Shown here: positions 1 to 7,034 of the stretch, piece by piece
How the letters are laid out: every line of letters starts with the position of its first letter
Position numbering within the stretch: the first letter of the stretch is position 1
Virus record (IMG/VR): IMGVR_UViG_3300043434_000295
Location: 102,833-166,832 of that record
Direction: 5' to 3' (one strand)
DNA length: 64,000 nt
DNA from: a virus
Program-made: the position numbers and the translations under genes
The notes under the pieces: generated by a model
Told to the model about the DNA's origin: nothing
Seen by the model: only the letters and a program-made list of their open reading frames with translations
The model's database searches: none

Positions 1-1
1 A

Positions 2-427
2 TGCCAAGGACACGTCCTTCTTATCCGTCGGCTCCGTGCGCCGGGGGCAGGAGCTTGGGCTCTACCTGGTGGGTTTAAAAACGGGAACGAGTCCTTTTTG
101 GACTGCGCAGTACGAGAACTACAAGAAGAAACAAATATTCGAGTCCCTGAGAAAGTCCTTCGAGGATCAATCGTAAAGACTGAATTGTTTGACTCTCCAA
201 AGCGTTCATTTGGAATTCCACGCAATACGCTTGCCGTGTACTTCCGTATCAATCCTGATCCAGATGGTGGTCTACCTCGTGCAAATGGCGCAGATGATGC
301 AGCTGAATGCAAATGGTTTCCTCTCACCGATGTGCTTAATTCAATGGAATTGTATGACGACCATGCGCACATCATCTCCAAGGTCACTGGTGTAATGCCC
401 ATGCCGGCATTTGTCGGTGTACGATAA
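2..427 (+). CDS. Nudix hydrolase, C-terminal part of a NadM-like protein (5' end outside window)
   Basis: The open frame runs in from the left edge, so the protein is partial. A Nudix box is complete: LPGGFKNGNE, then the REL-EE helix (RELQEET), giving G-x5-E-x7-RE-x2-EE with T where G is usual. The upstream strand VLLIRRLRAPGAGAWAL and the downstream DDAAECKWFPL and DDHAHII match the C-terminal Nudix half of bifunctional NMN adenylyltransferase/Nudix (NadM-like) proteins. The adenylyltransferase half, if present, lies outside the window. The next gene is NadV, so a joint NAD+ salvage role is likely. A TTG at 98 is inside the Nudix box and is not the start. Confidence 0.85.
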   Translation, partial: CQGHVLLIRRLRAPGAGAWALPGGFKNGNESFLDCAVRELQEETNIRVPEKVLRGSIVKTELFDSPKRSFGIPRNTLAVYFRINPDPDGGLPRANGADDAAECKWFPLTDVLNSMELYDDHAHIISKVTGVMPMPAFVGVR

Positions 428-446
428 TTCGTCAATTTGTTATAAT
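418..446 (+). promoter_or_regulatory. Early promoter upstream of nadV
   Basis: TGTACG (418-423), 17-bp spacer containing AATTCGT, then extended -10 TGTTATAAT (TATAAT 441-446). It overlaps the last codons of the Nudix gene and matches the promoter found about 20 times in the first 35 kb. Confidence 0.8.
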
Positions 447-475
447 TAATCATCAACTAAAGTAAGGAGCTTACT

Positions 476-1876
476 ATGAAACTCGCTAAATCAATCATTC
501 TTAACACCGATAGTTACAAAGTCTCGATGTTCAAACAGTATCCGATTGGCACTACTGGCGTCTACAGCTACATTGAATCTCGTGGTGGTCGTTACGACGA
601 AACTGTATTCTTCGGTCTGCAAGCATTCATTAAGGAGTATCTACTTGAACCAATCACACAAGCCGACATTGACTTGGCGGATGAGATTCTTTCTGCACAC
701 GGGGAACCTTTCAACAGGGTCGGCTGGGAATATATCCTGCAGACGCACGGTGGTTTCCTCCCAGTGGTTATTCGTGCTGTACCTGAAGGCACTGTGGTCC
801 CTGTCAAAAACGTTCTGGCAACAATCGAGAACACTGACCCAGAATGTTTCTGGTTGACAACCTATCTGGAAACTGCTCTGCTTCGTGCAGTGTGGTATCC
901 CACAACAGTTGCTACTCAAAGCAAATATATTAAGAACATTATCAAAGACTTTTTGGAGCGTACTGGTGACCCTACTCTCATTGATTTTAAGTTGCACGAC
1001 TTTGGTGCTCGCGGTGTTTCTAGTATGGAGTCTGCTGGAATCGGCGGCGCCGCTCATCTCGTTAACTTTATGGGAACGGATACTATTACGGGGATTCTTT
1101 ACGCTCGTGAGTATTACAACGCTGGCATTGCTGGTTTTAGTATTCCTGCCGCCGAACACAGCACCATCACAAGTTGGGGTCGTGAAAACGAGGTAAAAGC
1201 ATATGCAAACATGGTTCAACAATTCGCCAAACCTGGTTCCATTGTTGCTGTTGTTAGCGACAGCTATGATGTTTATAATGCCGCTTCCAAACTTTGGGGG
1301 GAAGAACTTCGTCAACAAGTTATTGATAGTGGTGCAACTATCGTTATTCGCCCTGACAGTGGTGATCCTGTGGAAGTAAACCGTCGCCTAGTTGAGATCC
1401 TAGGAGAAAAGTTTGGCTACACTACAAACGCAAAGGGATTCAAGGTCCTAAACAATGTTCGTCTTATTCAAGGTGATGGTGTTAACGAACTTACTATTCG
1501 TTCTATCCTTGGCTCTTTCATGGCAATGGGTTGGTCTGCTGACAATATTGCTTTTGGTATGGGTGGAGCTCTACTTCAACAAGTTGACCGCGACACTCAA
1601 AAGTTTGCAATGAAGTGTAGTTCTATGCAAATGAATGGCTTGTGGAACGATGTGCAGAAAGACCCTATCACCGATCCTGGCAAGAAATCTAAAGCAGGTC
1701 GTGTCACTCTTTGGAAGAGTGGTGGCGAATGGATTAGTGCAGTCGATCGACCAACCGGCTGGTATGACCGTGCGATCGGTGAAGTCGAAGAAGTCCTTGA
1801 AGAAGTCTATCGTGATGGTAAACTAATCACCGAATACACATTCGAAGACGTACGTAAAGCTTCAAACGCTATCTGA
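476..1876 (+). CDS. nadV: Nicotinamide phosphoribosyltransferase (NadV/NAMPT)
   Basis: 466 aa, full length for NAMPT. The family makes NMN from nicotinamide and PRPP, the committing step of one-enzyme NAD+ salvage. Seen: NTDSYKVSMF near the N-terminus, HDFGARG, the active-site stretch AEHSTITSWG (about residue 227, holding the histidine that is phosphorylated in NAMPTs) and the phosphoribosyl-binding IRPDSGDP. The start has a good SD (AAGGAG) and its own early promoter. With the upstream Nudix/NadM-like protein it would rebuild NAD+ from nicotinamide. In phages this counters NAD+-depleting defences or supports metabolism. A related phage enzyme that uses ADP-ribose pyrophosphate (Namat) is homologous, so substrate choice is not certain. 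Confidence 0.95.
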   Translation: MKLAKSIILNTDSYKVSMFKQYPIGTTGVYSYIESRGGRYDETVFFGLQAFIKEYLLEPITQADIDLADEILSAHGEPFNRVGWEYILQTHGGFLPVVIRAVPEGTVVPVKNVLATIENTDPECFWLTTYLETALLRAVWYPTTVATQSKYIKNIIKDFLERTGDPTLIDFKLHDFGARGVSSMESAGIGGAAHLVNFMGTDTITGILYAREYYNAGIAGFSIPAAEHSTITSWGRENEVKAYANMVQQFAKPGSIVAVVSDSYDVYNAASKLWGEELRQQVIDSGATIVIRPDSGDPVEVNRRLVEILGEKFGYTTNAKGFKVLNNVRLIQGDGVNELTIRSILGSFMAMGWSADNIAFGMGGALLQQVDRDTQKFAMKCSSMQMNGLWNDVQKDPITDPGKKSKAGRVTLWKSGGEWISAVDRPTGWYDRAIGEVEEVLEEVYRDGKLITEYTFEDVRKASNAI

Positions 1877-1898
1877 ATACTTTAGGTTTCAGTTTCAA

Positions 1899-1963
1899 AT
1901 ACCCGACTAATTTAGTCGGGTATTGTCGTTTTAGTGTACGGAAATTCGTCAATTTGATATAAT
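1899..1963 (+). promoter_or_regulatory. Stem-loop plus early promoter cassette 1 (PeSL-like)
   Basis: A perfect 12-bp inverted repeat, ATACCCGACTAA / TTAGTCGGGTAT (1899-1910 and 1912-1923), can terminate nadV transcription. It is followed by TGTACG (1935-1940), 17 bp, and TTGATATAAT (-10 at 1958-1963). The ATG of the next gene lies 6 nt after the -10. Confidence 0.8.
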
Positions 1964-1969
1964 ACATCT

Positions 1970-2236
1970 ATGGAATTAAAAATCAACATTCTTATAGAGG
2001 CGATGAAAGCTCAAATCGCTAAACCTACACGAGCTGTAGTGAACAGTGAGTCTGCTTTCGTCAAGGATCGTCTTAACAAACTCGGCGAATACGAACTAGC
2101 AAAATCGTATTGGAATTGGGTGTGTATGAATAGCTCGAATGCAATATTTGGAGACGAAGTCATGAACTTGCAAGATCAACTTGACGCGATTGATAAACAA
2201 TCTATCATGCCTTCATGGGGCACGTACGGAACATAA
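1970..2236 (+). CDS. Hypothetical early protein, 88 aa, probably leaderless
   Basis: Not recognised. The N-terminal half is charged and helical (MKAQIAKPTRA), followed by ELAKSYWNWVCMN. The gene stands alone between two stem-loop/promoter cassettes. Its ATG is at the predicted transcription start (6 nt after the -10) and no SD precedes it, so it is likely translated from a leaderless mRNA. Confidence 0.7.
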   Translation: MELKINILIEAMKAQIAKPTRAVVNSESAFVKDRLNKLGEYELAKSYWNWVCMNSSNAIFGDEVMNLQDQLDAIDKQSIMPSWGTYGT

Positions 2237-2239
2237 TAA

Positions 2240-2291
2240 TTGACTAAAATAGTCGGGTATTGTGTACGGAAATTCATCAATTTGATATAAT
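2240..2291 (+). promoter_or_regulatory. Mosaic stem-loop plus early promoter cassette 2
   Basis: The arms are of two types, TTGACTA and TAGTCGGGT. Only the GACTA/TAGTC core pairs fully, with G-U pairs beyond it. The promoter is TGTACG (2263-2268), 17 bp, TTGATATAAT (-10 at 2286-2291). Confidence 0.7.
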
Positions 2292-2297
2292 CTATCT

Positions 2298-2516
2298 ATG
2301 AACAACGAAATTACTTTAGAAGGTTTGACAAAGGCACAGTGTGTAATCGCAGATTGCCTTTGGAAAGCTGATACTCAAGAAGACATTGCCAAAGTGATTG
2401 CTCTTTTTGGTGAAACTGAAGTGAATCTCATCAAACAGCTTATGTTGGCTGCGATGTTTGATGAAGTTGAAGATGTTTCGCATGCCAACGCTCTTTTGAA
2501 ATCTTTTACTCTGTAA
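2298..2516 (+). CDS. Hypothetical early protein, 72 aa, probably leaderless
   Basis: Not recognised. Mostly helical and acidic; it contains LTKAQCVIADCLWKA and EDIAKVIALFGE. No SD; the ATG is 6 nt after the -10, as in the preceding gene. The next gene begins 11 nt after its stop and has an SD, so the two share a transcript. Confidence 0.65.
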   Translation: MNNEITLEGLTKAQCVIADCLWKADTQEDIAKVIALFGETEVNLIKQLMLAAMFDEVEDVSHANALLKSFTL

Positions 2517-2527
2517 GGAACTATATC

Positions 2528-2809
2528 ATGGAATCCACTGTGACTCTCATCAAAGCTCGTCGTGAACAACTCGCTACGATTCGTGCTGAACTTAAAGAAT
2601 TGACTGCTAAAGCGAAAGCTGAACGTGTTCAATTGGTTGCTAATCGTAAAGCTGAAGTTGAAGCTCGCAAACAAGAACGTGATGTGAAGAAAGCTGAACG
2701 CATTGCAAAGCTTGAAGCTCGCCTGCGCGATCTGAAATCTCCTCCTGTTGGTGCCAAAGCGCTTAAAGCAGCTCGCAAACCTGGACCTGTAACTGTAACC
2801 AAAAGTTAA
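2528..2809 (+). CDS. Hypothetical coiled-coil basic protein, 93 aa
   Basis: Residues 1-75 are almost entirely K, E, R, A, L and Q, with heptad spacing (ELKELTAKAKAERVQL, RKQERDVKKAERIAKLEARL), so a long helix or coiled coil is expected. The C-terminus is a basic, proline-containing tail. A good SD (AAGGAACTATATC) precedes ATG. No family recognised; nucleic-acid binding is possible but not shown. Confidence 0.7.
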   Translation: MESTVTLIKARREQLATIRAELKELTAKAKAERVQLVANRKAEVEARKQERDVKKAERIAKLEARLRDLKSPPVGAKALKAARKPGPVTVTKS

Positions 2810-2816
2810 CAGTTAA

Positions 2817-2871
2817 TAGTTGACTAAAACAGTCAACTACTATGTACAGAAATTAGACGTTTTGTTATAAT
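2817..2871 (+). promoter_or_regulatory. Stem-loop plus early promoter cassette 3
   Basis: Perfect 9-bp stem TAGTTGACT / AGTCAACTA (2817-2825, 2831-2839). Promoter TGTACA (2843-2848), 17 bp, TTGTTATAAT (-10 at 2866-2871), then a leader with SD (AACAAGGAAACACT) before the next ATG. Confidence 0.8.
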
Positions 2872-2902
2872 TAACCTATCGACAAACAAACAAGGAAACA
2901 CT

Positions 2903-3181
2903 ATGTCTCAGATGATCAAGCAATACGAAACTTCCAAAGGCGGTCTGGTTCAAGAATTCGCATCAGGTCTAATTCGTCACACTGCTGCTAAGGGTTTTTA
3001 CTCTGGCGATATCGCTGAGACCGGTGTAATGCCTGCTCTTCCAGTGAAGCGTGGTCGTGGTCGTCCTCGTAAAGACATCGGCGAATCTGGCGCAGTGTTT
3101 GACTTCAGCGCATTCATTCCTCCTAAAGTTCCGAAGTGGACTGGTCCTTCTCGTAAGTTTGTGTTCAGCAAGGGCGAATAA
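2903..3181 (+). CDS. AT-hook-like early protein, 92 aa
   Basis: The middle holds KRGRGRPRKDIG (about residues 49-60), a near-perfect AT-hook core (R-G-R-P flanked by basic residues), the minor-groove AT-rich DNA-binding motif of chromatin proteins. The rest is unrecognised. A strong SD (AAGGAAACACT) precedes ATG. A role in binding AT-rich phage or host DNA early in infection is inference from the single motif. Confidence 0.7.
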   Translation: MSQMIKQYETSKGGLVQEFASGLIRHTAAKGFYSGDIAETGVMPALPVKRGRGRPRKDIGESGAVFDFSAFIPPKVPKWTGPSRKFVFSKGE

Positions 3182-3516
3182 TGAAACAACGTACTGACTC
3201 TTATATCTTCACCGCTGATCCTATGTCAGTGAGTGATATGCAAAGCATCAACGTTGTTCGTAAAACTGTTGCTGCATCTAACAAGATTGCTCGACAGAAT
3301 CATAAGTGGGCTTGCCAACGTGCTGCGTACAATGGTGAACCTAAACCTAAAGTTCCTACGATGTATCGTGTACGACTCATGCCTCGTGGCCCTCGTAAAG
3401 CAGCTTACGAACAACACCTTGCAGAAGGTGGGCACAAATTGTGGATGGGATTCAACGTCTATCTTCCTCAAAAATACGCAAAGGCCTTTGATGTCTATGT
3501 TCACGAATGCCGATAA
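3181..3516 (+). CDS. Conserved phage protein of unknown function, 111 aa
   Basis: Starts inside the stop region of the AT-hook gene (TAATGA overlap), so it is translationally coupled. Basic; the C-terminal half reads KLWMGFNVYLPQKYAKAFDVY. Family function unknown to me. Confidence 0.7.
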   Translation: MKQRTDSYIFTADPMSVSDMQSINVVRKTVAASNKIARQNHKWACQRAAYNGEPKPKVPTMYRVRLMPRGPRKAAYEQHLAEGGHKLWMGFNVYLPQKYAKAFDVYVHECR

Positions 3517-3688
3517 TTTGAAAATGCAAGTAGACACTATGCTACTTGCATTGCTGGGTTCTCAAGAGCTTGTAGAACGTTGGTGGTGTGGTGAAAACTG
3601 GCATTTTAATCTTGAGAGACCTGAAGTGATATGGTCTAAAGATCCCAATGTGGTGTATGCATACGTGGCCGGGTCCTGTTACAAGTAA
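3497..3688 (+). CDS. Hypothetical phage protein, about 63 aa
   Basis: Overlaps the end of the preceding gene by about 20 nt. It is tryptophan-rich and acidic (ELVERWWCGENWHF, RPEVIWSKDP), a composition seen in small phage early proteins. Start is uncertain: ATGs at 3491, 3497 and 3524 are all possible and none has a clear SD. Confidence 0.55.
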   Translation: MFTNADNLKMQVDTMLLALLGSQELVERWWCGENWHFNLERPEVIWSKDPNVVYAYVAGSCYK

Positions 3689-3694
3689 TACTTA

Positions 3695-3752
3695 AGTATA
3701 CAGCTGGTTTTAGTCAACTATTATGTACATAAATTCGTACATTTGATATAAT
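3695..3752 (+). promoter_or_regulatory. Mosaic cassette 4: mismatched arms plus early promoter
   Basis: The left arm is of the AGTATACAGCT type and the right arm of the AGTCAACTA type; they do not pair with each other, unlike the perfect versions at 2817 and 6952. Promoter TGTACA (3724-3729), 17 bp, TTGATATAAT (-10 at 3747-3752). Confidence 0.7.
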
Positions 3753-3778
3753 CTATCCATAGACTAAGGAAACAAATC

Positions 3779-3976
3779 ATGGCTCGTAAATCTAAAGATG
3801 TTGTAACAGTTGTTGATGGCGTAAAGTTTACACAATGCGCTTATCGTGGTCCTCGTAAAGGTGAAGCTACATTCCCTACAGACAAATCACGATATACAGT
3901 GTGGGCACAAACTGCATCTAAGTATGTACGTGGATCTGGTGCTTGCCAAGGTACTATTGACAAAATTGGAGCTTAA
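3779..3976 (+). CDS. Hypothetical basic protein, 65 aa
   Basis: Contains CAYRGPRKGEATF and two cysteines; no family recognised. The SD AAGGAAACAAATC matches those after cassettes 3 and 6. First gene of an overlapping run that reaches 5771. Confidence 0.65.
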   Translation: MARKSKDVVTVVDGVKFTQCAYRGPRKGEATFPTDKSRYTVWAQTASKYVRGSGACQGTIDKIGA

Positions 3977-4144
3977 ATGGATTTGCGAAAATTGATTATT
4001 GAACGTATTTTCTTTGCGTTCACTGACGAAGAACTTCAGAATGGTCTTGGTGTACACCCTGACGAAGTTGAAACTCTTAGCGATCTTGATCTTCTTGAAC
4101 TCTATGAAGAAACCTTTAATTCGCCTGGATGTGATGAAATATGA
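3977..4144 (+). CDS. Hypothetical acidic small protein, 55 aa
   Basis: ATG follows the previous stop directly and the stop overlaps the next ATG (ATGA at 4141). Acidic and leucine-rich: LSDLDLLELYEET near the C-terminus. Unrecognised. Confidence 0.65.
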   Translation: MDLRKLIIERIFFAFTDEELQNGLGVHPDEVETLSDLDLLELYEETFNSPGCDEI

Positions 4145-4362
4145 CTAAACCTAAAATTGTTTTTGCGCCAGGTTGCTTTGATAATCTAGACGTATCTCAA
4201 GAAGAACTTGACAAATTAATGGCTGATCTTCAACAAATGGTTGAGGATGGCACATTGTTCGAAAATTCTCGATTGCTTGATGAGAACGATCCCGAAGATC
4301 TTGAAATCATGAAAAAAATCGATAGCGAAATGATCGAAAATGCTAATCGGAAATTGCAATGA
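4141..4362 (+). CDS. Hypothetical acidic protein, 73 aa
   Basis: Strongly acidic helical protein (VSQEELDKLMADLQQMVEDG). ATGA overlap with the gene before and a 4-nt overlap with the gene after. No known family. Confidence 0.65.
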   Translation: MTKPKIVFAPGCFDNLDVSQEELDKLMADLQQMVEDGTLFENSRLLDENDPEDLEIMKKIDSEMIENANRKLQ

Positions 4363-4577
4363 AATACTGGACTATCGCATTTCCCGGTGAGTGTGGTCAA
4401 CACGTTGTAGAAACGTGGAGCGAAGATCAAATTCTGAGTTCAGCTTGGTACAGAAACTGGGTGTATAAAATGGTACAGGCCAATAAGCATTCTCTCATTA
4501 GTGATGAACTTGCGATTGATGATTGGTGTGTAGTTCATTGGGCTATTGAAACAGATGAATGGGGAAATAAGTTATGA
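4359..4577 (+). CDS. Hypothetical tryptophan-rich protein, 72 aa
   Basis: Rich in W (KYWTIAFPGE, SSAWYRNWVYKM, DDWCVVHWAIE). The pattern K-Y-W-T at the start followed by an acidic tail recurs in several small genes here (compare 7949). Coupled by ATGA to both neighbours. Confidence 0.65.
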   Translation: MKYWTIAFPGECGQHVVETWSEDQILSSAWYRNWVYKMVQANKHSLISDELAIDDWCVVHWAIETDEWGNKL

Positions 4578-4894
4578 GTGATCGTGTGTATGCACCTGAC
4601 AAATGGGTAGTGATTGAAATTACAAATAAAGAAGGCGTATCTCATAAGCGTGTTCTTGGTTCGTGGTATGGCGGATTTGCAAATGGTGATTCCTGGCGAG
4701 CAAGTTCTGGTATCACCGAAGTAATTGATGAAGGTGATCACTATCGAGTTCTTAATGAATCAGGTAGTACGTATAATTGCTTCAAAGGATGTGAAGGTAT
4801 GAGTGGATATACGATGGGTGTATTGTCACGCATGCAAAAGCAAACTGAAGAAGATGGTGGTAAAATTGAAGTAGTGGAGATACAAAATGCGTAA
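4574..4894 (+). CDS. Hypothetical protein, 106 aa
   Basis: Beta-rich sequence (KWVVIEITNKEG, KRVLGSWYGGFANGDSWRASSGI). This layout is common among phage early proteins of unknown function. ATGA overlap at its start; overlaps the next gene by 8 nt. Confidence 0.65.
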   Translation: MSDRVYAPDKWVVIEITNKEGVSHKRVLGSWYGGFANGDSWRASSGITEVIDEGDHYRVLNESGSTYNCFKGCEGMSGYTMGVLSRMQKQTEEDGGKIEVVEIQNA

Positions 4895-5147
4895 TCGTTA
4901 TGGCGATGAATATGAGTTTGTAAAACTCGATGAGAACACCTATACAATCAAAGGTGATTTGAAGTATTGGCGTTTTGGTGGACGTGAAGGTCAAGAACGC
5001 ATGGACATGTCAGATGTTGGTTTCGTAGATCCAAGTGGTGGTCCATTCATTTCACTTGGTTATCATATTGAAGGACGTCCTGTTACACGTATTAGTGTTG
5101 ATGGCAACCTAGATGGTATGCCTAACATTGCATTTGAGGTTGTATGA
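4887..5147 (+). CDS. Hypothetical protein, 86 aa
   Basis: Beta-rich (YEFVKLDENTYTIKGDLKYWRFGG), with a glycine-rich C-terminal half (FVDPSGGPFISLGYHIEG). Coupled to both neighbours. Unrecognised. Confidence 0.65.
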   Translation: MRNRYGDEYEFVKLDENTYTIKGDLKYWRFGGREGQERMDMSDVGFVDPSGGPFISLGYHIEGRPVTRISVDGNLDGMPNIAFEVV

Positions 5148-5323
5148 CTTGGGTTCTCAGTATATGCACAGCGGGATGGTTGATGTGCGGATCATATGTT
5201 GAAGCACGTTATCCATCCGAAGAAGCATGTTATAAGGCACTAAACGATTTGTACACACGAAATCCAAAGGGTTATAACTACGTTCTATGTTCACCTGTTG
5301 CTGGAGTGACAAAGCCATCATGA
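5144..5323 (+). CDS. Small secreted or membrane-anchored protein, 59 aa
   Basis: N-terminal hydrophobic stretch MTWVLSICTAGWLMCG, then ARYPSEEACYKALND and a C-terminal YNYVLCSP. The layout (hydrophobic start, EEAC-helix, final cysteine) resembles the gene at 9609, so both may be periplasmic cysteine-containing proteins. ATGA overlaps at both ends. Confidence 0.6.
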   Translation: MTWVLSICTAGWLMCGSYVEARYPSEEACYKALNDLYTRNPKGYNYVLCSPVAGVTKPS

Positions 5324-5589
5324 GATATCGTATCATTAGAGAATCAAACCTAAATGGTGATCGCTTTTATGAAGTTCATTTTTACGAACAGGTGAAATAT
5401 ATGTACTTCTTCAAACGTTGGAAGTGGGTACCATCAGTTGAGCATGAACGTCGTGCCGAATGGTGGTTTACTCGTACAGCTCGATATGCAACGTTTGAAG
5501 AAGCTCAAAAAGTCGTCAATGCCCGTGCCACAAAACGCATGGAAGTTGAGGTGGGTGAAGTAGAACGTGATAATTCGTATAGAGTATGA
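5320..5589 (+). CDS. Hypothetical basic protein, 89 aa
   Basis: Start chosen at the ATGA overlap (MRYRIIRESN). A longer frame from 5287 would run into the preceding gene without need. Aromatic and basic: FYEVHFYEQVKYMYFFKRWKW, then a helix ATFEEAQKVV. A small alpha/beta domain is plausible; unknown function. Confidence 0.6.
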   Translation: MRYRIIRESNLNGDRFYEVHFYEQVKYMYFFKRWKWVPSVEHERRAEWWFTRTARYATFEEAQKVVNARATKRMEVEVGEVERDNSYRV

Positions 5590-5771
5590 TTGGACATAAC
5601 TTCAACCGCAACCTACATGCCAAGGGGATGTTCGTGTATTGTGGTCGATGTGGGCTCATACGTTTAGGAAATCGAGCCACTCAAAAGGCGATCAACAAAC
5701 CTTGTGTGGGTCTACGGGATCTTGAAGATGAAGAATACCTGAAAGCTACTGGCAAGAAAGGTAAACCTTGA
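5586..5771 (+). CDS. Zinc-ribbon-like small protein, 61 aa
   Basis: Contains YCGRCGLIRLGN (CxxC) and one further cysteine (NKPCVGL); a half zinc ribbon is likely. Last gene of the run starting at 3779. Confidence 0.6.
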   Translation: MIGHNFNRNLHAKGMFVYCGRCGLIRLGNRATQKAINKPCVGLRDLEDEEYLKATGKKGKP

Positions 5772-5824
5772 GTTTTCAAATCCTGCTGCACGATAATAAA
5801 CTTTAGTATACACTTTCAGAACTG

Positions 5825-5843
5825 GAATGACGTACGTTCATTC
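5825..5843. repeat. Palindrome GAATGA-CGTACGT-TCATTC
   Basis: Inverted repeat of 6 bp flanking CGTACGT in a non-coding spacer just before cassette 5. A second palindrome with an ACGTACGT core lies in the equivalent spacer before cassette 8 (8438-8468). The rest of 5772-5887 holds nothing I recognise. Confidence 0.55.
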
Positions 5844-5887
5844 TTCCTGCTCGAGTGAGTATCCTACCACCACGTTCTCATAGAAAT

Positions 5888-5938
5888 ACCCGACTAAAAT
5901 AGTCAACTATTCCCGTAAAATACACCATGTGGTATAAT
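5888..5938 (+). promoter_or_regulatory. Mosaic cassette 5 plus early promoter variant
   Basis: Arms ACCCGACTA and TAGTCAACT pair only over GACTA/TAGTC. The -35 is TTCCCG (5910-5915) instead of TGTAC; then 17 bp and GTGGTATAAT (-10 at 5933-5938). Confidence 0.65.
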
Positions 5939-5958
5939 CTACTTTTCGGAGTAAACAC

Positions 5959-6153
5959 ATGGCAAACACATCTAAATTCTCTTTCGTAATTCTTTTGGAA
6001 TACGTTCCTATTACTATTTCAGATCTGTATACTTACGGTTTAAAAATTATCGAAAATGAATCAGATTTGGAACTTGGTTACTTTACAGTAGAAGGTGAAA
6101 ACCAAAGTATTAAAGAATTCAAATCCTTCCTTAATGGGACAAATTTCATCTAA
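5959..6153 (+). CDS. Hypothetical protein, 64 aa
   Basis: Beta-alpha-beta-like (FSFVILLEYVPITISDLYTYG, LGYFTVEGENQSIKEFKSFL). Single gene between two cassettes; SD CGGAGTAAACAC. Unrecognised. Confidence 0.65.
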   Translation: MANTSKFSFVILLEYVPITISDLYTYGLKIIENESDLELGYFTVEGENQSIKEFKSFLNGTNFI

Positions 6154-6158
6154 TGAAA

Positions 6159-6213
6159 TAGTTGACTGTTTTAGTCAACTACTATTCCCAATAAATTGAC
6201 GTTTTGATATAAT
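6159..6213 (+). promoter_or_regulatory. Stem-loop plus early promoter cassette 6
   Basis: Perfect 9-bp stem TAGTTGACT / AGTCAACTA (6159-6167, 6173-6181), same arms as cassette 3. Promoter TTCCCA (6185-6190), 17 bp, TTGATATAAT (-10 at 6208-6213). Confidence 0.75.
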
Positions 6214-6246
6214 CTATCTAACGACAAACAAACAAGGAAACACGAA

Positions 6247-6519
6247 ATGAATACAGCTCAATTGAACGCCCTCTCTATCGCTGAACTGATCGCTCTGAAC
6301 ACAAAGATCGTAGCGATCGTCAAGGAAAAACAACGTATGAATAATCGTACTGCATCCTTTGAGTTCATGCCCGGTCATTTGGTGAACTATACTTCGAACA
6401 AGTTTGGTGGACGTGAGTCGGGCAAAGTTCTCGAGGTGAAGCGTACAAAAGTGTTGGTTGAAGTTGCAGGTCGTGGACGAGTTCTGGTGCCCGCATCAAT
6501 GCTGCGTCACGGAGCCTAA
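6247..6519 (+). CDS. Hypothetical protein with SH3-like strand region, 90 aa
   Basis: N-terminal helix (LNALSIAELIALNTKIVAIVKEKQ), then FMPGHLVNYTSNKFGG and GKVLEVKRTKVLVEVAGRGRVLVPASML, the alternating pattern of a small beta-barrel (KOW/SH3-like). This helix plus barrel layout is common in T4-like phage proteins of unknown role; nucleic-acid binding is possible. Confidence 0.65.
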   Translation: MNTAQLNALSIAELIALNTKIVAIVKEKQRMNNRTASFEFMPGHLVNYTSNKFGGRESGKVLEVKRTKVLVEVAGRGRVLVPASMLRHGA

Positions 6520-6521
6520 TC

Positions 6522-6719
6522 ATGAGTGGTGCATACTTCTACATCGAATATCGTAACGGTAAAATCACCGAGATCGAATTCAAAACTCAAAAAATGGCAA
6601 AGAAAGCATACGAACTCTATGACAAGGAGCCCGAGGATTCTGCAAAAGGTTGGGGTTGGGATACGAAGTACGAGACCCCTTCATTGGCGCAACAAATTCG
6701 AGCAAGAAAAAGTCAATGA
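6522..6719 (+). CDS. Hypothetical protein, 65 aa
   Basis: Frame chosen by the SD-like GGAGCC and close linkage to the upstream gene; an ATG 4 nt further in another frame gives a low-complexity product and is rejected. Sequence: AYFYIEYRNGKITEIEFKTQ, then a helix and DSAKGWGWDTKYE. Confidence 0.6.
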   Translation: MSGAYFYIEYRNGKITEIEFKTQKMAKKAYELYDKEPEDSAKGWGWDTKYETPSLAQQIRARKSQ

Positions 6720-6741
6720 ATGACTAAAGGAAAATTTTCAA

Positions 6742-6945
6742 ATGACTAGTATTTACCTACACAAAGATGACTTGGAAACGATTCTAAAGTTTCTAAAAGA
6801 TTTTCCCGATGCTCATACCATTGAAGTGACGTGTGACAACAGTTCAGGCATTGGTTCAATCATCAATGCTACGATTCATGCACAGGATGTGTATGGCCAT
6901 AAAGTAGCAGTCACGAAGAGCATCGTAGACGAAACAAGTTGGTAG
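6742..6945 (+). CDS. Hypothetical protein, 67 aa
   Basis: Alpha/beta sequence (HKDDLETILKFLKDFPDAHTIEV, then SSGIGSIINATIHA). Found in a short run with the two preceding genes; SD AAAGGAAAATTTTCAA. Unrecognised. Confidence 0.65.
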   Translation: MTSIYLHKDDLETILKFLKDFPDAHTIEVTCDNSSGIGSIINATIHAQDVYGHKVAVTKSIVDETSW

Positions 6946-6951
6946 TACTAA

Positions 6952-7009
6952 AGTATACAGCTAGTTTCAGTATACTATTATGTTCGCAAATTCGTAGGTG
7001 TGATATAAT
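6952..7009 (+). promoter_or_regulatory. Stem-loop plus early promoter cassette 7
   Basis: AGTATAC / GTATACT stem (6952-6958, 6970-6976) with an 11-nt loop containing CTAG. Promoter TGTTCG (6981-6986), 17 bp, TGTGATATAAT (-10 at 7004-7009). Confidence 0.75.
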
Positions 7010-7034
7010 CTATCCATAGACTAAGGAAACAAAC

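Noticed and set aside
641-1318. 225-aa open frame antisense to nadV
   Set aside because: It lies fully inside a well-conserved enzyme gene, has no SD or promoter on the minus strand, and its sequence is low in recognisable structure.
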